A DNA stretch of 64,000 nt, taken from contig NZ_LR130760.1 in the NCBI RefSeq assembly GCF_900625095.1, forward strand, positions 408,301-472,300. The letters are read 5' to 3'. The first letter of the stretch is position 1. Every line of letters starts with the position of its first letter. A model generated the notes under the pieces. The model was not told the origin of the DNA. It saw only the letters and a program-made list of their open reading frames with translations, and ran no database searches. Positions 56,847 to 64,000 of the stretch are shown one piece after another. This DNA comes from Acinetobacter ihumii (GTDB lineage Bacteria; Pseudomonadota; Gammaproteobacteria; Pseudomonadales; Moraxellaceae). Position numbers and translations under genes: made by a program.

Positions 56847-56859
56847 CAGAAAGACTTAT

Positions 56860-58065
56860 TTAAGCCTGCTTAAAATATTGAGCGACTTTGGCAATGGCAA
56901 ACAGTCCTCCCGTCGTTAACATCAACATCATGATGCCCATATTCAACAATGAGTTCCATACCAAGAAATTCAGTAATACCCCTACCAATAAACCAACAGC
57001 AAATTGCCCACTGCCCATAATGGCACTGGCCGTTCCAGCACGTGCGCCTTGACCAGACATTGCAAGGGCCATTGCATTGGGTCCTGTAAACCCTAAACCA
57101 GACACCGTTAAAAACAACCCGATCATGACAATTTCAATTGCGGGATGACCAAACAAACCTGCAATAAAAACAGTTAACGCGCCTGAAAATTGAATCACGC
57201 CACCAAGTTTTAAACGATTAATGGTACTGACACGTGACACCAGACGTTTATTTATGGATGAAAGCACAATAATTCCCATGGCATTTAGACCAAAAGCATA
57301 GGCAAATTGTTGCTGATTCAGTCCGTACATATCCATCATGACGGGTGAAGCAGAACTAATATAACTAAACAGCGCGCCGCCAGTTAAACAGCCTGCCAGC
57401 ATTGGAAAACGGAAACTCTGATCCTTTAAAATAGAGGCATATAAAGTTAAGACTTGTTGAAAACTTAATTTTAAACGACGGGAAGGTTGTAAAGTTTCTT
57501 TAAAAAAGAAATGTACACAGAATAGACTGATACAACCAATGAATGCCAAGCAAACAAAGACGGCTCGCCAGTTAGAAAAATATAAAATCCACGCGCCGAT
57601 GGTTGGTGCAGCAATCGGAGCAATACCCATTACAATCATCATGCTGGAGAAAGCCTGAGCTGAACCCTGTATATCCAGCCGATCCCGAATAGCAGCACGC
57701 GCAATGACAACCCCAACACAGCCACCCAAGGCTTGAACTACGCGGAGTACAATCAGATTCCATTCACTGCTTGCAAATACACACAACACACTGGCAATCG
57801 CATATAAACTCAATCCGACGTAAAGCGGTTTTTTTCGGCCAATTCGGTCACTAATTGGACCATAAATTAACTGCCCCATCGCCAAACCAAAAAAATAGGC
57901 CGGCAAGGTATTGGCCATCATTTGGGTACTGACCCCAAAATCGTCTGCCATTTGAGGCAACGCTGGCAAATACATGTCAATTGATAAAGGGCCTAAGGCC
58001 GTGAGTAAAGCCAGCAGCATGATCCATGCAAATGAATATTGCTGTCGTGATCCATTTTCAGACAT
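56860..58065 (-). CDS. Bcr/CflA family multidrug MFS exporter
   Basis: 401 residues with 12 membrane helices. N-terminal LGPLSIDMYLPALPQMADDFGVS and the motif GQLIYGPISDRIGRKKPLYVGL are diagnostic for the Bcr/CflA (DHA1) branch, which exports drugs such as bicyclomycin and chloramphenicol, and also small metabolites like cysteine, by proton antiport. The true substrate here is not known. Single gene, divergent from yccS. Confidence 0.92.
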   Translation of the reverse strand: MSENGSRQQYSFAWIMLLALLTALGPLSIDMYLPALPQMADDFGVSTQMMANTLPAYFFGLAMGQLIYGPISDRIGRKKPLYVGLSLYAIASVLCVFASSEWNLIVLRVVQALGGCVGVVIARAAIRDRLDIQGSAQAFSSMMIVMGIAPIAAPTIGAWILYFSNWRAVFVCLAFIGCISLFCVHFFFKETLQPSRRLKLSFQQVLTLYASILKDQSFRFPMLAGCLTGGALFSYISSASPVMMDMYGLNQQQFAYAFGLNAMGIIVLSSINKRLVSRVSTINRLKLGGVIQFSGALTVFIAGLFGHPAIEIVMIGLFLTVSGLGFTGPNAMALAMSGQGARAGTASAIMGSGQFAVGLLVGVLLNFLVWNSLLNMGIMMLMLTTGGLFAIAKVAQYFKQA

Positions 58066-58225
58066 ATCTACATTTCTATTCTAAATAGTTCGTGTAAAGA
58101 CAAACTTACGTGCTCCATAGTATGATTCAAGCTATAGAACAGGTATCGACCAAACATCATGATAAAAGCTTAGTTATACTGATAAATCACTAAGCCTATC
58201 TTACATTTGTTATGAAGGATTCACG

Positions 58226-60400
58226 TTGAAACCCTTATTCGCGCAAGTCAAAAGAGTCACTTATAATACGACATTAATGTATAACCTGCGCATGTTAATT
58301 GCATTTGCAGGTACGGCTTTTGTTCCTTATTTTTTGGGATATCAGTTGGCCACCATTCCGCTGACCTTGGGTGTTGTAGCAGCAGGTCTAAGTGATATTG
58401 ATGATCGCTTTTCTGTGCGGATTATGAATCTGGTCTATACCTATATTGGCTTCTTTATTACCGCAGCATCTGTCCAACTGCTGTTTCCCTACCCTGTTTT
58501 GTTTGCCATCGGACTGATTGCTTCTTGTATTGGCTGGATTTTACTCGGCTCTTTAGGACGACGTTATGCCACCATTTCTTATGGTTGTCTGGTGGTTTCC
58601 GTATATTCGATGTTAGGCGTGCACCTGTTTGAACAGTGGTATATACAGCCTTTGTTATTGGTCATTGGGGCAGCATGGTATGGTCTGATCTCAACCATCA
58701 GTTTTTTACTTTTCCCTGTTCGTCCTTTACAGGATAAACTCAGTGCTTGCTATGAAGCCTTGGGTAATTTTCTATTTGCCAAATCTAATTTGTTTGATGT
58801 GGATATGACCCCTGAAAGCTATCAACAAAGCATGATTGATCTGTCGATGGAAAATGGCAAATTGATTGGGATTTTCAACGACACCAAAACAGCACTCCTG
58901 ACCCGCCTCAAAGGTGACCGAGGTCAAAAAGATACACGGCGTAGTTTACATTACTATTTTGCCGTTCAAGATATTCATGAACGTGCAGATTCAGCGCATA
59001 TCAATTATCAGGAATTGTCTAAAGTCTTTCAGCATAGTGATATTTTATTTCGCTTTCAGCGTATTTTGTCAATTCAGGGCAAAGCCTGTCAGGATTTAAG
59101 CCAGAGTATTCTCAAACGTCAAGCGTATATTCATAATAAACGTTTTAAACACGCCTTTGAAAATCTAAGAGTTTCACTGGAAAAGTTACAACAAGAACAA
59201 TTTTACGATCAGGTTTGGGTCAATGCTTTGTATGCCTTGTACCAAAACTTAAAATCAATTGATGCTCAATTACGTAATCTGGAAACAGAACGCAATATGA
59301 GCCGATCTCATGCCAAACAGATTGAAAATCAACTCAAAGATGATGATCTTAAAGGCTGGAATGACATTGTGGCACGTATTAAACAAAATCTAACGCCAGA
59401 ATCTGTCTTATTTCGGCATGCGATTCGTTTATCCATCGTGTTGTTTATTGCTTATTTATTTGTACAAATTTCAGGCATCAAATATGGTTACTGGATTTTA
59501 CTGACGGCCTTGTTTGTCAGCCAACCTAACTTTAATGCCACCAAACGACGTTTAAGACTTCGCGTGGTTGGAACCTTAGTCGGCATTATTTGTGGTCTGG
59601 CAATTTTATATTTTGTCCCGTCATTAGAAGGTCAATTACTGTTATTGGTCATCAGTGGCGTATTATTCTTCGAATTGCGCAGTAAACAATATGCCCAAGC
59701 GACTGCGTTTATAACAATTTTGGCCCTGATTAATTTTAATCTGGATAGTTCAGGTTTTTCAGCAGGTTTACCACGGCTGATTGATACCCTCATTGGTTGC
59801 GCCTTAGCTTGGTTTGGTGTCAGTTTTATTTGGCCCGACTGGAAATTTCGCCGCTTGCCGCGAACCATTCAGCGTTCACTACAAGCACAATGTGATTATC
59901 TCAAAGATGTGGTCAGACAGTATCACGAAGGTCGGGATAACGGCTTAAATTACCGTGTCGTGCGTCGTGCTGCGCATAATACCGATGCCGATGTCGCATC
60001 ACTGATTTCAACCTTGGCGACCGAACCTGATTATGATCCTTATCAGAAAACTCTGGCGTTTGAGTTTCTATGTTTGAACCATACTTTCTTGAGTTATATT
60101 GCAGCCTTGGGTGCCCATCGTGAACAAAGTCAGGATCAGGATATTTTGAATTTACTTGATCAGGCACTAGATGATATTCAAGGTGCTTTATTGCGAGATG
60201 AAATGCCTGATTTAAGTTCACAAAAAATGCTGCAAGCCATTCGCCAGCGCTTGAAACAGAACAGTCAGGAAGATCAGACCTCTTTAATTATTCTGCAACA
60301 GCTCTCATTGATGCTCAGTATTTTAAATCAGTTGAGTCGGCTGAAACAAAGTTTGAGTCATGATCGGGATAATGATGCGACCGAACTCGCTTCACTATAA
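58226..60400 (+). CDS. yccS: YccS family FUSC-type inner-membrane protein
   Basis: 724 residues. Two blocks of membrane helices (about 20-165 and 390-530), each followed by a long cytosolic helical part, as in YccS/YhfK and other fusaric-acid-resistance-like proteins. RHAIRLSIVLFIAYLFVQISGIKYGYWILLTALFVSQPNF... is the conserved FUSC_2 start of the second block, and LRLRVVGTLVGIICGL follows. The start is TTG at 58226 with AAGGA upstream; the nearby ATG at 58212 is out of frame and stops at once. Function is probably export; substrate unknown. Confidence 0.9.
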   Translation: MKPLFAQVKRVTYNTTLMYNLRMLIAFAGTAFVPYFLGYQLATIPLTLGVVAAGLSDIDDRFSVRIMNLVYTYIGFFITAASVQLLFPYPVLFAIGLIASCIGWILLGSLGRRYATISYGCLVVSVYSMLGVHLFEQWYIQPLLLVIGAAWYGLISTISFLLFPVRPLQDKLSACYEALGNFLFAKSNLFDVDMTPESYQQSMIDLSMENGKLIGIFNDTKTALLTRLKGDRGQKDTRRSLHYYFAVQDIHERADSAHINYQELSKVFQHSDILFRFQRILSIQGKACQDLSQSILKRQAYIHNKRFKHAFENLRVSLEKLQQEQFYDQVWVNALYALYQNLKSIDAQLRNLETERNMSRSHAKQIENQLKDDDLKGWNDIVARIKQNLTPESVLFRHAIRLSIVLFIAYLFVQISGIKYGYWILLTALFVSQPNFNATKRRLRLRVVGTLVGIICGLAILYFVPSLEGQLLLLVISGVLFFELRSKQYAQATAFITILALINFNLDSSGFSAGLPRLIDTLIGCALAWFGVSFIWPDWKFRRLPRTIQRSLQAQCDYLKDVVRQYHEGRDNGLNYRVVRRAAHNTDADVASLISTLATEPDYDPYQKTLAFEFLCLNHTFLSYIAALGAHREQSQDQDILNLLDQALDDIQGALLRDEMPDLSSQKMLQAIRQRLKQNSQEDQTSLIILQQLSLMLSILNQLSRLKQSLSHDRDNDATELASL

Positions 60401-60485
60401 TTCGCATGAAAATGGCAGAATATATTCACGAGATTGGCTAAATTAATGCTAAACTCCGATCAGTTTGAAACTCACTATTTGTACT

Positions 60486-61046
60486 ATGACCGCGAAAACC
60501 ATATACGCTTATACTTTACAGCCTGTTATCTACGAAGTGTCTGAAACTGAACAACGTCACGCTCAGCTCATGATCTGGCGTAGTACCAATAAAATCAGTA
60601 CCAAAGCATGGATCATTATGGCGGCTGTTGTTGCCCTTTCTATTGCAGGCATTATTTTTCTCAAAAATTACTCCACGATTTTTTGTTGGGTCGCCATTGT
60701 CTGTGTGGTCTTGTATTTTCTTATTCGTAAATACGGTCTGGAATGGTACGTAAAACGCAAGATGAATGAATTTCCAGTTCAGGAAATTAAAGGGATTCGT
60801 TTAGGCGTACAACCTCATGGCATCGTGATGCGCCAGCAAATGGGCACACAAGAAGGTGTCGGCACAATTGGCTGGAAAGATATTTATGAATGGTATAACA
60901 CCCCTGATTTTATCCTTATGAATTTTAAGGTAAAAGGTCAGCAAGGTGCCTATATTTTACCTAAACGTATGGATTCGAGAAATTTTTCGTTTAACACGAT
61001 TCGTAAGCATTTAACTGAAAGTGTCGGCGAACCTAAAACGATTTAA
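60486..61046 (+). CDS. YcxB-like membrane protein
   Basis: 186 residues from the ATG at 60486; the frame is open to a TTG at 60465. Two adjacent membrane helices (about 40-80: AWIIMAAVVALSIAGIIFL and IFCWVAIVCVVLYFLI) and a cytosolic C-terminal domain with MRQQMGTQEGVGTIGWKDIYEWYNTPDFILMNF and AYILPKRMDSRNFSFNTIRKHL, the YcxB-type pattern. Function unknown. It lies 85 bp after yccS and may share its transcript. Confidence 0.75.
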   Translation: MTAKTIYAYTLQPVIYEVSETEQRHAQLMIWRSTNKISTKAWIIMAAVVALSIAGIIFLKNYSTIFCWVAIVCVVLYFLIRKYGLEWYVKRKMNEFPVQEIKGIRLGVQPHGIVMRQQMGTQEGVGTIGWKDIYEWYNTPDFILMNFKVKGQQGAYILPKRMDSRNFSFNTIRKHLTESVGEPKTI

Positions 61047-61066
61047 GTTTTAGCCTTCATCTTCAA

Positions 61067-61093
61067 AAAACCTCCGCATATGGAGGTTTTTTT
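61067..61093 (+). terminator. Intrinsic terminator after the YcxB-like gene
   Basis: Stem aaaacctcc / ggaggtttt with a short loop, followed by a T run. It insulates the downstream iron-type promoter. Confidence 0.87.
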
Positions 61094-61111
61094 ACAGACC
61101 AATAAACAAAT

Positions 61112-61130
61112 GATAATGAAAATTAATATT
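61112..61130. promoter_or_regulatory. Fur box upstream of the PepSY reductase
   Basis: GATAATGAAAATTAATATT matches the 19-bp E. coli Fur consensus at 15 positions by direct comparison, including the complete left GATAATGA. It lies 80 bp upstream of the start codon, and a TATAAT follows at 61167-61172. Expected effect: repression when iron is plentiful. Confidence 0.65.
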
Positions 61131-61209
61131 AACTTCAAAATCCATATTATCTTCTTAATGTTCGGCTATAATTCAATAATTCACTTTTCTTAAAATATTT
61201 TCTACAGCC

Positions 61210-63876
61210 ATGTTTAAAAAAACGTTTTTCCAGATTCACTGGTTTTTAGGGATTACTGCCGGTCTAATACTTTCATTGATGGGCGTTACAGGGGCGATCT
61301 ATTCTTACGAGCAACAGATTCTAAAATGGATCAATCAGGACAGTTATGTCGTTCAGGCACAGAGTCAACCTAAACTCTCCCCTGTTCAACTTTATCAACA
61401 TTTCACAACTCAAGACCCTGCACTTAAAATCAATAGTATTACCATTGCTAAAGATCCAACTGCATCATCCACGGTGAATATTGCCAAAGAAGGTGAACGC
61501 CGTGGCTATAACATGATGGTTAATCCTTATACAGCTCAAGTGTTACCTGAAATTAAAGGTCGTGACTTTTTCCAGTTTATACAACAACTACATCGTACCC
61601 TTACTTTAGGTCCTGTAGGAAAACAGATTACAGGCGCATGTACCCTTATGCTGATTTTCTTCGTGTTGAGTGGACTATATTTGCGCTGGCCGAAGAAACA
61701 TTCTCTACGCCAATGGCTATTTGTGAAACCCAAACTCAAAGGACGTAATTTTATTTGGGACTTACACGCAGTGGTTGGTACATGGGTGGTGGTATTTTAT
61801 CTGATTTTGGGATGTACAGGCTTATATTGGTCTTATGACTGGTGGCGCAGTGGGATGTTTAAGGTCATGGGAGTTGAGCAACCTAAACCTCAGATGCAGG
61901 AAGGTGGTAGAGAACGTGCAGACGGCTCAGGTCGCCAGAATCAACAACGCAGTGGTCGTCCTCAATCTGCGAATGACGCGCCACAAATGGGCCAACAAAA
62001 CCATCGTCAAGCAGGTGCAGCAAGATCTGCTGATCGACAAAGAGGTCGCGAAGAATCCGCTCTATCTCCAGTTCAAATCCAGCAAGCATTGAATTTAAGC
62101 TGGACAGAATTTAATCAAAAAATTGGGCGTGATTATTCAACACTCACCATCAATCTTCCTAAAAAAGCCGATGGTTCAGTCGAACTCAGTTTTGTCGATG
62201 TTGTCGCGCAACATGAACGCGCACGGAATAGTGCAACTTATAATTATCAAACCCACCAAATTGAAAAACTTGAACTTTATGAAGATAAAAAGCTCAATGA
62301 AAAAATCATGAGCAGTATGTTACCTGTGCATCGTGGTAGTTTCTTTGGACCTGTTTATCAATTTTTTGCCTTATTGGCGTCACTGGCAATGCCATTATTT
62401 TTTGTGACAGGCTGGATGCTTTATCTCAAACGCCGTAAACAAAAACGATTGACCCAAGCCGCACGTCATCAGCTTGCCGATCACTATATTGATCCTGATG
62501 CAACTCCATGGCTCATCACCTACGCCTCTCAGACGGGTGTTTCCGAACAACTGGCATGGCGTACAGCCACCAGTTTGCAAGAAGCGCATCAACCTGTGAC
62601 GGTTAAACCTGTACAACAACTCACTCAGGATGAACTTAAAAACGCTTCACAAATTTTATTTGTGGTGAGTACTTATGGCACGGGTGAAGCACCTGACTTA
62701 GCCAGTGGTTTTGAGAAAAAGTTTTTAGAATCGCAGTTAGATTTAACTCATGTGCGTTATGCCGTATTGGCTTTAGGCTCACAAGAATATCCGGATAGTT
62801 ATTGTTACTTTGGGCATCGAGTGAATAATTGGATGAAGCAATGTGGCGCACACGCTTTGTTTGACCTGATTGAGGTCAATAATGCCAATAATGAAGATAT
62901 TCAACGCTGGAATCATGCTTTAGCCAAAGCCAGTCAACTTGAGCTTCAATCCATGAGTATCGAAAAGACATTTGATACATGGATACTAGATAAACGTACC
63001 TTACTCAATCCTGACAGCCTTGGAACGCCTGCTTACAATATTGAACTCACGCCAAAACACGAAGTGCATTGGCAGGCTGGTGATATTGCAGAGATCCAAC
63101 CTGGTAATAGCGCAATACGTATTGAACAATTTCTACAAAAACATCAAGTGCATCCTGAAACATGGGTAGATTCTTTAGCAATCTCGATTCAACAAGCCCT
63201 TTGGGATAAAGACCTGACAGTAGAGATTGAACCTTTTGGCAACATGGAGCATTTACTTGAACAGTTACCAACCTTGCCAACACGTGAATATTCGATTGCC
63301 AGTATCCCTACACAGTTGTTTTTAAGACTCACAGTCCGCCAGCAATATAATCAACAGGGTCAACTTGGATTGGGTTCTGGTTGGTTAACAGAGCACACAC
63401 AACTGAACGACCCGATTGCCTTACGGATTCGAACCAATGAGTCTTTCCATTTAATTGGAGATAACCGCCCTATCATCTGTATTGGCAATGGTACAGGGAT
63501 CGCTGGTTTAATGAGTTTATTACATGCACGTACCCGTCAGGATTATTCCGAAAACTGGCTGATCTTTGGTGAAAGACAACGTCAGTGCGATTTCTTTTAT
63601 CAAAGTACGATTGAAGCATGGCAAACTATGGGCATGCTGAAACGACTGGATTTAGCCTTCTCCCGTGACCAAGAACAGCGCGTTTACGTACAGGACATTT
63701 TAAGACAACAGGCAACTGAGCTTAAAGCATGGATTGATCGTGATGCTGTGATCTACGTCTGCGGTAGTATTGAAGGCATGGCAAGTGGTGCCGATCAGGT
63801 ACTTAATGAGGTTCTAGGGGAGGCTCAAGTGGATGAGTTACGTTTAAATGGACGTTATCGCCGAGATGTTTACTAG
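61210..63876 (+). CDS. PepSY membrane / flavodoxin / NADPH-flavin reductase fusion
   Basis: 888 residues. The N-terminal ~425 residues form a PepSY_TM unit with four membrane helices (FQIHWFLGITAGLILSLMGVTGAIYSYEQQI; QLHRTLTLG; WDLHAVVGTWVVVFYLILGCTGLYWSY) and a large periplasmic part with a Gln/Arg-rich linker (about 225-280). Next come a flavodoxin domain (about 435-575: ITYASQTGVSEQLA, STYGTGEAPD, ALGSQEYPD) and a CysJ-like FAD/NADPH reductase (REYSIAS, GNGTGIAGLMSLLH, VYVCGSIEGMASG, ending RYRRDVY). It should carry electrons from cytosolic NADPH to a periplasmic acceptor, probably ferric chelates or siderophores, as the Fur box suggests. Confidence 0.9.
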   Translation: MFKKTFFQIHWFLGITAGLILSLMGVTGAIYSYEQQILKWINQDSYVVQAQSQPKLSPVQLYQHFTTQDPALKINSITIAKDPTASSTVNIAKEGERRGYNMMVNPYTAQVLPEIKGRDFFQFIQQLHRTLTLGPVGKQITGACTLMLIFFVLSGLYLRWPKKHSLRQWLFVKPKLKGRNFIWDLHAVVGTWVVVFYLILGCTGLYWSYDWWRSGMFKVMGVEQPKPQMQEGGRERADGSGRQNQQRSGRPQSANDAPQMGQQNHRQAGAARSADRQRGREESALSPVQIQQALNLSWTEFNQKIGRDYSTLTINLPKKADGSVELSFVDVVAQHERARNSATYNYQTHQIEKLELYEDKKLNEKIMSSMLPVHRGSFFGPVYQFFALLASLAMPLFFVTGWMLYLKRRKQKRLTQAARHQLADHYIDPDATPWLITYASQTGVSEQLAWRTATSLQEAHQPVTVKPVQQLTQDELKNASQILFVVSTYGTGEAPDLASGFEKKFLESQLDLTHVRYAVLALGSQEYPDSYCYFGHRVNNWMKQCGAHALFDLIEVNNANNEDIQRWNHALAKASQLELQSMSIEKTFDTWILDKRTLLNPDSLGTPAYNIELTPKHEVHWQAGDIAEIQPGNSAIRIEQFLQKHQVHPETWVDSLAISIQQALWDKDLTVEIEPFGNMEHLLEQLPTLPTREYSIASIPTQLFLRLTVRQQYNQQGQLGLGSGWLTEHTQLNDPIALRIRTNESFHLIGDNRPIICIGNGTGIAGLMSLLHARTRQDYSENWLIFGERQRQCDFFYQSTIEAWQTMGMLKRLDLAFSRDQEQRVYVQDILRQQATELKAWIDRDAVIYVCGSIEGMASGADQVLNEVLGEAQVDELRLNGRYRRDVY

Positions 63877-63910
63877 TTCCACTCAAGACCAATAACATAG
63901 ACCATAATTC

Positions 63911-63949
63911 AAAAGGATATTCCAAACTGTAGGAATATCCTTTTTTTTA
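63911..63949 (+). terminator. Intrinsic terminator of the PepSY reductase gene
   Basis: 12-bp stem aaaggatattcc / ggaatatccttt with an 8-nt loop and a following T run. The remaining bases to 64000 show nothing further. Confidence 0.88.
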
Positions 63950-64000
63950 TTCGACTCATCTAAGTGAAATTGCTAAAGTTGATTGCATTCATATAAACAT

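Overview
The window looks like a chromosomal segment of an Acinetobacter species (Moraxellaceae, Gammaproteobacteria). The evidence is the low-GC, A/T-ending codon use, a DcaP-type porin, a bioA-F-C-D block with a separate BioH, the smc-zipA-ligA block, and a TonB/ExbB/ExbD/ExbD locus. I see no prophage, CRISPR array, rRNA or tRNA gene. Most of the window is ordinary housekeeping sequence with dense, short operons and many clear intrinsic terminators.

Layout. 1-2014: 3' part of fabD, then rpmF and yceD, all on the minus strand; a 268-bp MITE-like element sits 3 bp upstream of the yceD start. 2015-6801: epmC, a YciO/Sua5 protein, a GNAT acetyltransferase, and scpA-scpB-rluB. 6872-22404: two divergent units separated by about 680 bp of extremely AT-rich DNA. 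The leftward unit encodes two peptide-binding proteins, an exported M3 metallopeptidase, two permeases and a double ATPase. The rightward unit encodes a TonB-dependent receptor, TonB, ExbB and two ExbDs. 22479-27550: biotin synthesis (bioH, bioA, bioF, bioC, bioD) preceded by a small pseudogene with two in-frame TGA codons. 27693-30169: exported peroxiredoxin, bacterioferritin, NAD(P)-dependent reductase. 30231-36860: ligA, zipA, smc. 37103-43464: GntR regulator, TSUP carrier, birA-coaX, a small hydrolase, ffh and ypjD. 43545-49632: dusC, ltrA, and a run of small single-domain proteins (SnoaL-like, YegP, Nudix, YjdM, SRPBCC, RraB-like, RluA). 49773-55425: patatin-like lipoprotein, AGCS symporter, GltS, DcaP-type porin. 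56001-63876: nitroreductase, Bcr/CflA exporter, YccS, a YcxB-like protein, and a PepSY-flavodoxin-reductase fusion behind a good Fur-box match.

How it works together. The most system-like region is 6872-22404. Read as a whole it encodes each step of a peptide (or peptide-like ligand) uptake route: an outer-membrane gate, its own energy transducer, periplasmic trimming, two binding proteins, and an inner-membrane ABC importer. The individual families are known; the substrate and the combination are what deserve study. Other points of interest are the MITE that has replaced the leader of yceD, the biotin genes combined with a BirA that lacks its DNA-binding domain, and the Fur-box/PepSY-reductase pair. 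All calls come from reading motifs, start sites and context by eye; no database search was run.
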